DNA of 56,023 nt from Perkinsus marinus ATCC 50983 (lineage: Eukaryota > Perkinsozoa > Perkinsida > Perkinsidae): positions 127,216 to 183,238 of the forward strand of contig NW_003212973.1 of assembly GCF_000006405.1 (NCBI RefSeq), read 5' to 3'. Each line of letters starts with the position of its first letter. Within the stretch, counting starts at the first letter, position 1. The position numbers were made by a program, and so were the translations under genes. Below are positions 24,881 to 36,082 of this stretch, one piece after another. The notes beneath the pieces were generated by a model. It was not told where the DNA came from and ran no database searches. It saw nothing but the letters and a program-made list of their open reading frames with translations.

Positions 24881-25459
24881 ATGGATTTCGACCGTGCTGG
24901 CAACGATCTGCGTATCAGACATGAGAGGTCCATCGAGGCCGCTCATAAGGAGCATGGATTCGAACTGGACCTCTCGTCGTACGTCCTCGGGCATGATCTG
25001 CAGTATCTAGGAGTCAATGGGAAGGTAGTGACAGCCTTACAACCGGCAATACACTGATTTCATGGTACCCTATTATAACGATAATTCACTAGCTCCAGCG
25101 GCAGGTAGAGTGCGCTGGCTTTCTCACGGTAGCCAGCGCACTCTACCGTGGATGCCCTCTTTTTGGGGAGATATCTCAACGCTATGCTTTAGACCGCATT
25201 TGAACCCAATTCGATAATCATAAGCTCGTGAGTTCGTCTCTTTTGAGCGCTGCTTTCTCCCTCGGGCTGCAAGGAACCGCTAGAGTTAACTAATTTGCAG
25301 TGCAGAAACTTCTGGTGTAACGTGATTGTCACTCAGGTCTACTATGGTAAGCCATACGCTAACGATTCGTCCAACATGCAGGCCGTGATGAACGCGCCAG
25401 GGTATTGGAGTCGAGTATACTATCGGGGTAGCACCAGAGACGCCTCTATGACTGAGTAA
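24881..25459 (+). CDS. Small two-exon protein, unknown function (88 aa)
   Basis: Exon 1 is 24881-25024 (MDFDRAGNDLRIRHERSIEA...) and exon 2 is 25337-25459 (VYYGKPYANDSSNMQAVMN... to TAA). The intron is 25025-25336, GTAGTG...CACTCAG, in phase 0. The predicted protein is hydrophilic, Tyr-rich in the second half (GYWSRVYYRG), with no signal peptide or membrane segment. I do not recognise the family. Continuous sense across a clean GT-AG junction and balanced codon use support it. It diverges from SPT5. Confidence 0.6.
25104..25147. repeat. Perfect 17-bp hairpin in an intron
   Basis: Arms 25104-25120 (GGTAGAGTGCGCTGGCT) and 25131-25147 are perfectly complementary around a 10-base loop. It lies in the only intron of the small + strand gene. 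Confidence 0.9.
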
Positions 25460-25494
25460 TTGATGAGTGGCCAGTGGTCATCGGAGGTGTCAGT

Positions 25495-25970
25495 TTAGGT
25501 GTGGAAAATCGGATAAGTCGCAGAGTGGAGACGCTTCGAGCAGTAGGAAGTATGGCTGTAACTCTGTAAGGCATTCGTTCTTGAGCAGCTGATGATTCCG
25601 AGGGCTACAGCCGTATCAAGACCAATATGAAGGACTTCGTACAAAGCCACAACAAGCCTGCTTTGGTGTGGGCACCGGCCAGCTCGAAACATGTTGGGGA
25701 ACGAATGTAGTCGGGGGAAGCCGGATGGGTTACATCTGGGGCGTTATTAGACCACAAGTCGACAACGGAAGGCTAACCTTTCATAACACACTCAGCCACA
25801 GCAAAGTTACCACCTTCAATGATAAGGGCAACGATCTCGGCGCTCCGGGTTTGATTTCGTCGAAGACTTGTGTAGACCTCTTTGCGGGTGGTCATGGTGG
25901 AAGGTACAGCCAAGAAAGCCACAGGTAGTAGTGGGACCTCGTACTGATGCTGTGGTATCGTATGGTTCAT
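25495..25970 (-). CDS. Possible minus-strand exons, unknown
   Basis: Minus-strand segment starting MTTRKEVYTSLRRNQTRSAE and continuing EIVALIIEGGNFAVAECVMK (about 25892-25773) has sensible codon use and ends at a GT donor. A second open segment near 25680-25570 ([20 protein letters not shown]) may belong to it. No family recognised. It could equally be chance, since the opposite strand is also partly open. Confidence 0.25.
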
Positions 25971-26156
25971 ATCGTAGAATTGGGATGAATAGTAGATGGA
26001 AAGGGGACACTGTTTGTGCGCAGGTCACGTCCATCGGAAGTTGCACACATCTCGAGCCTTTACTATCGCCGAGATCGAGATCTCATCAAGCCGCTTAGTA
26101 GTGATTGAGGAAGGTGTTGCACTGTAGTACCATTAGAAAGCATATTTGATCAACTT

Positions 26157-26229
26157 GCCCGTCTAGCTCAGTCGGTAGAGCGCAAGGCTCTTAACCTTGT
26201 GGTCGTGGGTTCGAGCCCCACGGTGGGTG
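26157..26229 (+). tRNA. tRNA-Lys(CUU): tRNA-Lys (anticodon CTT)
   Basis: Complete 73-base cloverleaf: D-arm TAGCTCAGTCGGTAGAGC, anticodon stem CAAGG/CCTTG with loop CTCTTAA (anticodon CTT), and T-arm GTGGGTTCGAGCCCCAC. The acceptor stem pairs with three G-U pairs. A and B boxes are both canonical and a T4 run follows at 26230. No intron. Confidence 0.95.
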
Positions 26230-26448
26230 TTTTATTCATCTTAATGGTCGTTTGCCGCGCTGACCACATGCTTCGCTCCTGTGCTTGCTGTCTAATCATA
26301 AATACGACTTGTACGGCGTTGTAACCGGTTCGGATTAGCTCCAGTCTTAAAACCACTAAAATCTACTCCAGGGCCATAATGGGATTTTGGCGTTGTTCTC
26401 CGCAGTCCATACGGAGTTATCTCTCATAGCCATTACTTCCAAACCACT

Positions 26449-27933
26449 ATGATTATTTCACAATTGTCTCGCCCCCTGACTTTACTCGTTACAGTATCGT
26501 CAGCGGCTGCGTATTATAACGAAGTTGATGTAAGAAGCTCGAATGACCCCGGGCAGCTGTCGAAGTTCGTGAAGCACGAAGTCAGCGTCCCACAGAACAG
26601 CGCCGTCGCCCCAAGTGAGTCAGTGCGGATTGCTGTAGGTGATACTCTAAGTCAGGTCCCGTCGAATCCGATGGTCTTGGACCTCTAACCGTGGGTATGG
26701 CGCCGAACCTAGCTCGGGAATATCCAGAAGGGACGTTTAAGAATCAGGGAGAGTCACCTAAGTTTACTGTCAGTGACATGCTTGGTAAGTACTACGTCTG
26801 TGTCGTCCTTGGGAGATGCCTCGATGAAGTGTGGCTTGAATGGCTCATTACTACCGTACCTCAGGCGTTACTCTTCCATACAGTTCAAGCCGTATAATGG
26901 CTACCCAACTGGGAGCTGCTCCTGCAAGTCAATACGGCATGACCTTGGAACAGTGTGCTCGTAAAGTCGAGCGAACCGTTGGCGAGTGAGATCCCGGGTT
27001 AGATCCTCAGGAGATACCTTTTGCTCCTATCATCTCAGGTTTGACTCGTTCAAAGAGGGCGTCGGCAGGCTGCATTCGCGGGTGCTGCAGGTAAGGTCCG
27101 CATTAGAATCGTCCTCTTCCATTGAACTCCACACGTCTCTTTTGGTTGGTCAAGAGTCATCCTTTAGTCGGAGGAAGCTCTGAAGAAAATTGAGTCTAAA
27201 ACTGGGAAGTACTCCTCCCGTGAAGCCAACTACGCCGCTGAGCTCACTAAGCTCTTTTCTCTCGAGCAAGAGGTGAAGACCAGGTGAGACATGTTACATA
27301 TCATATGCTGGTCACTAGCAGTAGCGAAAGTCCACTAAGTTCGCTGATAATCTTTTGATACTGTTTTTCGTGATCACACGTGCGCATGCGTGCTGCAGAA
27401 GATTTTTTCAGAGCTGGGATGCTGGGCAAGTGGATGGCGGATGAGAAAGTTGTGAGAGACCAATTATCGAAAGTGTAACATAATTTTGTGGCGCGCGGTA
27501 GTTTAGATCAACGCTTTCAGGTATCGTGATCTCGATACGAAGTCTCTAATGCAGTCGGATAAACTGCTGAGCATGAGTAGTATCCTTCGTGCTGCGCTGA
27601 GTAAGATGCAAGCAATACACGACCATGTCAGCCAAGTTATCACCTCGGGTATGAGCTCGCTGACCGGAGCTCGAGAGAATCATCGTTTCAGTGGGCCAAG
27701 CGGAATCGAGCATGTATCAATGGGCATACAATGTGACCAGCAAAGTGAATTACCACACGACGCAGATAGTCACTGTAGGGAAGACGACGATCTAGCTGGG
27801 ATACAGTCACGGGTTTGCTCAGTTGGCTCAGAATTTGGAGTTCCGAATTACACAGTCGAAGGGTATGGAGACTGAGGCACGGAGATTGATGGCATTGTAT
27901 CAGAAGCGTAATCAGTTAGCATCGTTGTTCTAG
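26449..27933 (+). CDS. Probable secreted helical protein, multi-exon, unknown family
   Basis: Begins with a signal peptide (MIISQLSRPLTLLVTVSSAAA, cleavage near AYYNE). Following exons: APNLAREYPEGTFKNQGESP (26700-26785), FDSFKEGVGRLHSRVLQ (27035-27090), ALKKIESKTGKYSSREANYA (27175-27285), AAEDFFRAGMLGK (27397-27430), YRDLDTKSLMQSDKLL... (27522-27645), MYQWAYNVTSKVNYHTTQIV, then HGFAQLAQNLEFRITQSKGM to MALYQKRNQLASLF-stop at 27931-27933. The later part is amphipathic helix. One intron (27646 region) is about 43 bp and another may be only 21 bp (27775-27795). I do not recognise the family. Secretion is inferred from the leader only. Confidence 0.55.
27482..27497. repeat. Copy of the AATTTCGTGGCGCG motif
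   Basis: AATTTTGTGGCGCGCG, one base off the other copies, in an intron of the putative secreted-protein gene just before the YRDLDTKS exon. Confidence 0.65.
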
Positions 27934-27971
27934 ACCCCATGGTCGCGGGTTCGATTCCGGCCATGTGCACT
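27911..27971 (+). pseudogene. tRNA-like fragment at the 3' end of the secreted-protein gene
   Basis: Has an A-box-like TCAGTTAGCAT, then GGTTCGATTCC (27948-27958) with a partial T-stem. It overlaps the last codons and stop of the preceding gene. Acceptor pairing is poor. Probably a decayed tRNA or SINE. Confidence 0.35.
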
Positions 27972-29498
27972 TTTTCAGTTGCAGACAAGTTTGGTACACA
28001 TAACGATCTATCAGCCGTTGCTCGATCGATCCTCAAAGTGGACCGCAATAAACTCCAAAGTACAGTTGTTGGCCGTTGATCTCAAGCCACATTTTTCGAA
28101 GGTACGACAGTCTCCGAGGCCGTTCATGATCCATCGTCATTGACCAGTAAAGATGTTACTAGTGGCATCAGAGTGTAGCTATCGCATGAGGATGGTGTCA
28201 CCACTACGGTTTGGTTGTGTTCACATTGCCTAGTATCATCAACCGTTCGATACCACTAATAACTCACGACCATGATCTAGTCAATGGTATGCAAGGCAGA
28301 TTACGGTCCTTTCGATATCCTTTCAACATTAACAACCCGACGATGGCTTTCAGCTGCCGTGTGCAGTAGAGACCTCGTTCTGAGTAGATGATACACTACA
28401 AGTGGATCCCGCCTTGATCTTCGGCGGCAGGCCAGTGCACAACAGGGAACTCAACTACTACTACTACTGCTGCTGTTACATCGTTGATAACACCGACCTT
28501 TCCCTATATGGGTTCCGTTGCATGTTAGTGTTGACTTGGCATACCAAACAGCGGAGGGCCGGCTATCACCTACACTTCTTAAAACAGTCTACCAGACCTA
28601 ACTCTACTGGTCATCTACTTACGTGATAGGAGTAAAAACTCTGCACCAATACTCGGGAGCTGATTTTTTCGAGCTGTTGCTGAATCTCACACAACGACGG
28701 TGCTGCAAACCTCACGAGCGCGTGCTACTAGGAATGACAGGTGTCCAAGTCGATTCCAACCATGTCTTGAAACACCTGCATTTCTGGTCCCACTCAACAT
28801 ATTAAAACTTGCTAGTTTTTATTATCATCGTGTCGCTCTAGATCTTCGCATATAAGAGTACTAACGAAGAACTCAATAGCAGTAGGAGAGAATAGAAAGA
28901 TTGTTATGATCGAGGAACTATGGAACATTGAGTGATGATGATAATGATGATGAAATGTTGGCGATTCTCACCAAGTACATCGAACAGTATTAATACTATC
29001 CGCGATACTCCACGCGGACATTGCATAGAAAACCGAGACAACTCGTCTCAGAAAAAGGTTACCATCATGACAGTCTAAGAAGGCCTTCAGAACAGTTATG
29101 AGAAGTACAGAAATTTGTATGAGTATAAACTGCAGTCTTGATGGTAGTAACATCGCGATCAATTTACAGAGTGGTAGCTCAGCAACTCTCTAGTCTACGA
29201 GCGTGTACAAATAGTGATGATTTAGAAATAACGCCTATAATGTTCATCGTCATCAGTTCTAATGCACATCATCATTGACGCTGCGGTCTTGACTGGAAAC
29301 TAGATTTTGTAGCTCAGCAAAAAGAGCATCAGAGATCTCGGGGTCTGATAGTAACACCATTATGAACCTCACGCATATCAACCTTACCATGCATCGCCGG
29401 ATCCGACCCAGCCCTCGGGCGTGGGGATTCTCCCACAGACGCCAGCAGGCTTGGGAGGCAACTAATAGAAAAATCGACTAAGTTGGGACTTGAGAACC
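27972..29498. other. Gene-free stretch
   Basis: No convincing coding sequence on either strand. A short ACT/CTG trinucleotide run lies at about 28450-28478. The 3' flank of the CCCH zinc-finger gene is at its right end. Confidence 0.45.
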
Positions 29499-32408
29499 CT
29501 ACTTGAAACTGGCGCTTTGAGCCAGGCCTCCAATACTGTGATGCGATGATGCTGTATCGTAATTCGGGAAGGCTGTGGTCGCTTGGACGGAGGGATCTTC
29601 ACTGTACAACTCCGCTAGATCCCCAAACTCTGCATACTCCGCTTCTTCCTCAGCACTTAGTGGCTCCGCTTGATTCGATAAGCCTAAGGAGCATCTTATA
29701 ATTGGGTTATCAACTTGATCAACAATTGATCTGATTATTGTCTCGTTGGTGGACCCGACAAAAGCTACTACCCAGTAGGGATCCAACAGTGCAAAGGGCC
29801 GGACTGGAGGCGAACGCCTTCATAAGGCTGCTGGTGTTGGCTATATCATCGTCGCTGAGGTGTGCGTGTTCTGGTATGCTCATACTGGAGACATGCTTGA
29901 GACCCGCGCCGCTGAGGATAGCCGCCGAGGACTTAATGTTAGGCAGAGGGGCAGCAACGTCCCTGGACTCGGTAGTGGTGGTTCCCGTGGCCATGTCTGA
30001 GAGACTGCTAGACGATGGGTAGTCCTTTATTGAGTATGTGTCCGCCTCAGGAGTCTGCACCCTAATGGATAAACAGGCGTGTTAACATACAAGCAACCCG
30101 GGTTCAAATCTCCCCAGCGACAGTATATACACTTACGGAGCATGCAAATTGACTTGGCGATCAGAGCCTGTCCGAACCATCGATGCATTGCTGCTTTCCA
30201 GAGCCTATATCAAAGCGATGATCAACATGGACGGAGATGGACTAATATTCAACCTACCTCCGAACCGGGTATGTCAACTGCACTCGCCGACGCATGCTGT
30301 TGGTCTTGTAGTCCCTCCCCTCGCTGCTGCTGGTCATAGCATTGCTGATCCTGAATACTTTAGTTGACGCAGGTTCGATCCCCACACCCTCCACTTCTAC
30401 CTCAGGGGATATATTCTCTTGTTGCTGTTGTCGCTGTATTTGTGGCATCATCTGTTGACGTTGCCACTGCTGTGCAGCTAAGGCCGCTGCCGCTTGTTGC
30501 TGTACCAGCATAGCTTGCTGCTGCTGAGCTGAATACGAAATGTACCTGTCCACTGCTACAATGAGGAACCTCGACCCCCGCATGCCCATACTACATCTGC
30601 TGCATTGCAGCCTGTTGATGTAGCGACCTTGCAGCTATCAAACTCAGGTTCTGCAGCTGAGCCTATCACAAAAGGAACTCCTCAGTCACCTCTTCCACCA
30701 CTACTCACCGGCGTAGGTTCGAAAGCGCCCGCGATGGACGCAACAGCGGCAGTAGCAGCAGTAGCGGCTGCAGCTGCAATAGCCCATTGCTGTTGCTGTT
30801 GAGCAGCATATGCCTGAGGGAGATAACCATACGAGGGGGCACAGGGAAGCATGCAGGAACCTATAACCTTTCCGGAGAGACTTCACTTCGATTTTTCCAC
30901 ATGTTTAGGAAAACATTCTTCAATGAGTTCTCATGTAAATGCCCCCACACTAGTGACATTTTCCCCATTGTTATCGAACCACGGGGAAAGCCAGCTGGGT
31001 CCCTGAGAGAGCACCGACTTAGTATTACCGTAGGATCCTGTGTCGGCCTCTGCTGCATCGCTGCTGCCTGAGCTGCTGCTGCCAACGAACCAGAGAGGAC
31101 CGAGGCGAATTGATTCTGTTGGTACTTCAGGACCTCAGCCGGGCTTATGGCGATTTCGGGAGGAGGCGTGAAACTGAGAAGGCATCCTTCCCTTCGCGAG
31201 ACAGTTAAGTTCATGTCAGTACACATTTCGCTGAAGCCCTTGAGGAACAGATCGATTGTTGGTATCAGAAGTACGCGGTCGCTGCATCACAGATACGGAG
31301 GTTACATTGTCTAGCCCTGGAGGAGTCGCCGAGCGGGAGGACACTTCTTTTTCCTGAACGTCATATTCTCAACTTCGGAAAATAAATTGGTAATAGTAAT
31401 ACCTCTACCAACGATGGACTCTGCAAAGGCGTACTGCCAGGCGTGATTGAGATATTTTCTGGACCAGAGGGAGCACCTGAAATGACCTCCTGTAGGAAGT
31501 ATTGGAACATATGTTCGGTTTCCTCGGACGAGTCTAGGAGATTCTTCACTAACTATAGGAGTTTACATACAAATTCGGGTAGAAGTGTAGAGAAACTAAC
31601 GATAATTCCCTCAATTTTCCTCAGAATTTCCGCGAAAGTCTAATACGCACGTAGTTGACCATGTACATATTTTCCCACGCCTCCAGCTATCTTACTCGGA
31701 CGTTGTAGCTCCTCCTCACCGTGAGCGAAGCGACACTTATCCCCCATATCGCATTTGCCTTTTTGCCACCAACTGCACAAGACCTGTACATGAACACTCA
31801 AGTCAAGTCCCCTGTAATTGAGAGCGTACAGTTTTAAAGAGACCAGGCGTAGCCTTGAGATCTTCTGTGGAATGAGCGAATTGGCAGTCCTCTGCTCTAT
31901 AGGGACATCTCCCCTCCAAATTGGCCTGGCACATTCTGGTTTTCCGCAGGTCCGGTCTGACTTGGATCTGACTATAGTCGTGGGCGTATGTGCCTGTGGG
32001 AAATCCCCTTCGACAGAGTAAGCGTTGATGGAATTACTATTACATTTATCCCCATAAAGACAGCAACCACGTAGGAAATGTTTACACAGTTTTGTCCGTA
32101 GAAACTGTTTTCGAACTCCAGGAGCGACTACGAGGCAGATTAAGGCATCACTATCATTGGTTCCCCATTGTTACCAGACATATCTCCACGACTGTTGGTT
32201 GACGAGGTCGGTGTGAGGGCCCTGAATTGAATGGCGAATTTCAAGTGGAAGTATGAATGATTTCTACGTAGTGTTCCCCGATGCAGTAGTGTGTTTACTG
32301 CCGCCATGACTATGATGACCACCATGCTGTTGTTGTTGATGAGGAGCCTCTGGATAGTGTACACCAACAGGCAAGGGGGCTCCCGATGACGTGACGACGT
32401 TATTCATA
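29499..32408 (-). CDS. Triple CCCH zinc-finger protein with Q/A-rich tail
   Basis: Probably binds RNA. Exon 1 (32408-32268) encodes MNNVVTSSGAPLPVGVHYPE and a Gln/His-rich stretch. Three CCCH fingers follow: TKLCKHFLRGCCLYGDKC with TYAH (C-x7-C-x5-C-x3-H, joined across an intron), MCQANLEGRCPYRAEDCQFA with H (C-x7-C-x6-C-x3-H, about 31945-31880), and CSWWQKGKCDMGDKCRFAH (31782-31725). The rest is low complexity: PPGLDNVTSVSV, EVLKYQQNQFASVL with poly-Ala, QQQQQWAIAAAAATAATAAV, QQQQAMLVQQQAAAALAAQQ, a Ser-rich part, and an acidic end (LSAEEEAEYAEFGDLAELYS) to TAG at 29501-29499. Fingers spaced this way in threes are common in alveolates. One intron is 46 bp (31784-31829); another is filled by repeat R1. 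Confidence 0.85.
30101..30111 (+). pseudogene. Stray B-box/T-arm in a CCCH-gene intron
   Basis: GGTTCAAATCT preceded by CAACCCG and followed by CCCCAGCGACA, in antisense orientation to the host gene. Only the T-arm is recognisable. Confidence 0.3.
30372..30382 (+). pseudogene. Stray B-box/T-arm in a CCCH-gene intron
   Basis: GGTTCGATCCC, a canonical B-box, just inside the intron after the ENISPEVEVEG exon, antisense to the gene. No other tRNA parts recognised. Confidence 0.3.
31500..31678 (-). repeat. Dispersed repeat R1, copy filling a CCCH-gene intron
   Basis: Shares blocks in order with the SPT5-intron copy: GTACATGGTCAACTACGTG, TTCTGAGGAAAATTGAGGGA, CTACCCGAATTTGTATGTAA, CGAGGAAACCGAACATATGT. 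It takes up nearly the whole intron after the third zinc finger, from just behind the donor to about 50 bases before the acceptor. Confidence 0.75.
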
Positions 32409-32447
32409 TCCCGAGAATTCATTTAGTATATAAACTAGCTAGAGCAG

Positions 32448-32630
32448 TGTGGGAAAATATGCTCATGGTCAACTACATGTGTCAGTAACAATTATGAAAA
32501 TTCTGAGGAAATTCCAAGAAATTCTTATTGATTTCTGTATATTTCTACCTCAATTCGTATATGAACTACTATATTCAGTGATGAAACTCCTAAGCTCAGC
32601 TGAGGAAAGTGAACACATATTCCAGCACTG
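32448..32630 (+). repeat. Dispersed repeat R1, copy upstream of the CCCH gene
   Basis: Lies about 40 bp upstream of the CCCH start codon, in inverted orientation to the intronic copy. Carries ATGGTCAACTACATG, AATTCTGAGGAAATT, TCTACCTCAATTCGTATATG and GCTGAGGAAAGTGAACACAT. Confidence 0.75.
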
Positions 32631-32654
32631 AGCGAGCTAGCGTCCTCCAAGTCG

Positions 32655-33075
32655 ATGTAAAGTTCGTCGAAAGAATTCACGACCCTCGCACGAACCACAA
32701 AAACTATGCAGTAGTAGCTAGAGGTATTTCGAGGGAAATAAGGCGGAGCATCGTCCGTTTTCGACAACCTCGACAAACTGTTGAAAACAACTTTAGCTAA
32801 TAAGAACGACAAGTTGTCTGAACTGCCGCTCTGCAGCGAAATATGCGACTTTCGACAAATACTGTCGAAATCTAAACGGTCAGAAGTTGTCGAATATTCT
32901 CGACAACGTTGGCGAAAGTATGCTACAACTTGCTATGTGTAAAATTTGCACTGTAAATATGGACAACTTAATTACGACAATCATTGTCGAAGCCGATAAA
33001 CGAGCTTGATATCGACAGCTAAGTGTCGAAATAACAAGTAATCTCAAATTCGACAAGATGTCGATAACACGTTCG
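32655..33075. promoter_or_regulatory. Cluster of TTCGACAA / TTGTCGAA palindromes upstream of the CCCH gene
   Basis: About seven imperfect palindromes built from TCGACAA and its complement with 4-6 base spacers, such as TTTCGACAAATACTGTCGAAA, ACGACAATCATTGTCGAAG and ATTCGACAAGATGTCGAT. They lie 250-670 bp upstream of the CCCH start. The set is kept in the duplicate at 40795-41115. They could be factor-binding sites or subterminal repeats of a mobile element. Confidence 0.6.
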
Positions 33076-33099
33076 TTTCTGGTGAATCCTAAAAAGCCC

Positions 33100-35480
33100 G
33101 CAGTTGACTAAAAACGGTTACTTTCTCGCTTGCCTTGACGCACGCTTCGGACGCTCAGTGTGGATTTCCTAAATGTGAAACCCCTGATCTGCGAGTTCGG
33201 GAGTGGTCGAAAACCACAACGCGGAACCCGTAAACTGGGTCCATGACTTTTTGCTTTCGGCAACTGCAAGGCAAACCTGTTATACCACACGGCAAACCGT
33301 TCGGGTTAGCCAGGCATTGTGGTAAAGACTTGTCTTCATCATTGGTAAGCTTGATGAACAGGCTGGCGTAGTAGTCGGCATACTCGGCCTTGTCGTTATC
33401 CACATTTAAATATTTGCAGAGTGCTTCTCGGCACGTCACTGGCGATGGTAAACCTTGCTCCCAACGCTGTGGGATCGCTGGGCGTGCCGTTATTGGCAAC
33501 CACGTCGCGTAACATGCCATGGAGGTCGAAGGCTACGATGCACTGGGAGAAGATACGCAGAACGGGGCAAGAGGGGTTCAACCCACCACAACTTGTGGAA
33601 CCACTCCACGTCCACGCGGCCAACTCCCAGATCGAGCAAAGTGGCATTGAGACCGGAACCGTCTTGAAAAATCTCGTGGGTAGGACGAACCAGCGCAACA
33701 GCACTTTCCCCGACTCTTCGTAGGTGCTCGATGAGAGAGTCGCCGTCTGACAGGTCGGTTCTCGTCGCTGACTCGGCGATTTGGGCAACGGAGTTAACAG
33801 CGGCCAAGGCAACAAGCAGGCGACGACGTTTCTTGGACGATCCTGCTTTACGGCGAGCAGAGAGTGCTTCGGCAGATCGCTTACCGGGCATCACTTGAAC
33901 AAGAAACTAACAGAATTTCTGAACGAGACAGGACAGGCACACAGTGGCCGCAACCTGCGGCCTGCAAGTCCTAGAGCGAGAGGAGAGGAACGCGGCACAC
34001 AAAGTCGCTGGAGACAAAAACATAAAACGCTGACCACTTATCACATTGACTGGGTATCCAGTCTAAAAGGTGTAAAAGCCAAGCTACGTCTGTAGCCTGC
34101 AAGTACGTTGGAGAAAGAGGCATCACTTAACTGGTGAGGCTGTTGCCTCCTTTCAAATCGGGCAGCTTTCTAGGGTTACTGTGGGGTCTACTAGAGTTAC
34201 TAGAGTTACCCTTGCCCTTACCGGTTGGTCGAGTAGGTGGGCCGTTAGAGCCACCCCTCGAGAATTTCTGCCTGCTGCTCGAATGAGGAGAACCATCGGC
34301 AACATCTGGTCCTTAACGACGTCGACCACGTATATTCTGAGGGTTGGATGTTCTCCTCAACGACTCTAATCTAACAGCGGCGGCAGCCTCCATAACAATG
34401 GGGCCGTAGAGGAGGGGGTCGATCAGTAGATCGGTGAAGAGCCGTTGGCCACTACGTACGAGGCCATCTTATCTCACCCTGAAACACCGGTCAGGTTCTA
34501 AAGCAGTGCATGAAGTGACGCAGCCCGAGGCGTGCTGGAGTCGGGGAACTCGCGATGTCCGCAGTTGGCGGGGCAAGCAACTGATCAGACATGGAGACGC
34601 TGTCGACGCCACCGATGATCTTATGCTCCTGGACGGTTAGGACCGCGTACGACCAAAGAAAGTAGGCGCGAACGAAGCGATCAGCCCAGTATCTGCTTCT
34701 GTCGTCATTAGACGAAGGCGAAAGTCCGAGACCCAAGCCGGCCTAGATCAGAGCTGGATCACCGGATAGAGAGAGAGCTAATTCAGCTTCACGACTCGTG
34801 AAGTTCACGGTTGGTCGTGCCAGCCGCCGATGACATGTTCGAGACCAGAGTCGAGTTAAAATCGACGTAGATGGCAAGGCCGCCACGGCAAATCTCATCA
34901 AGTAGGCGTTGACCGGGAATGAACGGAATACCACCGAGTGAGTCCTTGACTCGAGCTAAGGCAGCAGAGTAAGAGGTCCGCGGAGGCGGAGTAAATCTTT
35001 TTGCATAAGATGCTGACGCGGAGACGGCGTATTGCAACTGAGCACCAGACTCGCGGCGAGCGGCGTCTAGGGTCGCAGTTGCTAAGGGGGTCTTATCCAC
35101 CAAAGCTTCCGGCAAGGGGGAGGTAGAGAAGGGCGCCAGGATCCTTGGACAGAGATCGGGCGAGGTTTTGACATTCTCAAGGAGCATGAGTGTTGCAATG
35201 CCGTTCTCGACCAGGCTAATGGTCAAAGTCTCAACGAGGGTAGTGTCAGGACAAACGGCGGAGAGTACTGCGGCGGATCGCCGAGTATAGCTCGTGTTCT
35301 TAGTAGAGGCTGGCACACTCTGGACATGTTCGTATGAAACGGGCAAGTTCTCGACCGCCCAGCGCTGGGAGGTCCGCACTATCCCGAAGTGGGCAGGCAC
35401 TCTCCGTCCAGGTTTCACGTATGGAAAAACTGCGGTGCGGGTTTTCCTCCGCTGGGATGAGGGCCCCGAAGCTGTGCTGT
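33100..35480 (-). mobile_element. ORF-bearing block, probable fossil element, class unassigned
   Basis: Present in the long duplication copy only, which fits insertion. Several minus-strand open segments, the longest about 240 codons (35514-34789; QRLLDEICRGGLAIYVDFNS near its end) and another with a basic start (SARRKAGSSKKRRRLLVALA, 33894 leftward). No transposase, integrase or reverse-transcriptase motif recognised inside. No terminal repeats found. It looks broken, with several breaks. Adjacent reverse-transcriptase scraps make an LTR-type origin possible but unproven. Confidence 0.4.
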
Positions 35481-36082
35481 CGATGTCCTCTAGTTTGGGG
35501 TTGGCGATGCCCACTGAAGGGCGATTATAGAACTTGGCAATGGACCATTGCCAATGGGCGTACCCGACTTGAGTAGACTGAGGATTAGCAAATTTGTCAC
35601 TGGCGTTTGATGGTGACAGGATGCAGTAGTCCGCCCCATGGCATCCCCCGGATCCGTGGGGTTAAGAGGCAACAGTCTACGGCAGTACCCTCAGAGTGTC
35701 GCTCTCCTTCCCTTTCTCTGTTCGGCAGGTTATAGACTATACCTCTAGAGTCTAGACCGTTATTGACTTTATCGACTATCACTTATAGTCGATAAACGGC
35801 TCACCTATGGCTCATAATATAAGCCTCATATAACCTACCGCGTCTAACGTGTACAATTTAGTTTCCACTCGAAAAAAGTGTGGATTTCATACGGCCCATC
35901 GGCTATACTAACTCAACTCGTGTTGTAAATCAGACAGTTAAAAGTACAAGTTCGGGAGTCATAAAGTTACTACGGAAAGTTAGCGGGGAGACTGTTGACT
36001 CTTCCTATATCTTCCGGATACCGAAATAAACTGATTTCGTTACGCTCTAGTTGTGCCAATATTATCAATCTCTGCCTCTCCT

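Noticed and set aside
33421-33723. Plus-strand frames in the 33-34 kb block
   Set aside because: The minus strand has the better codon use and basic N-terminus; the plus frames look like shadows.
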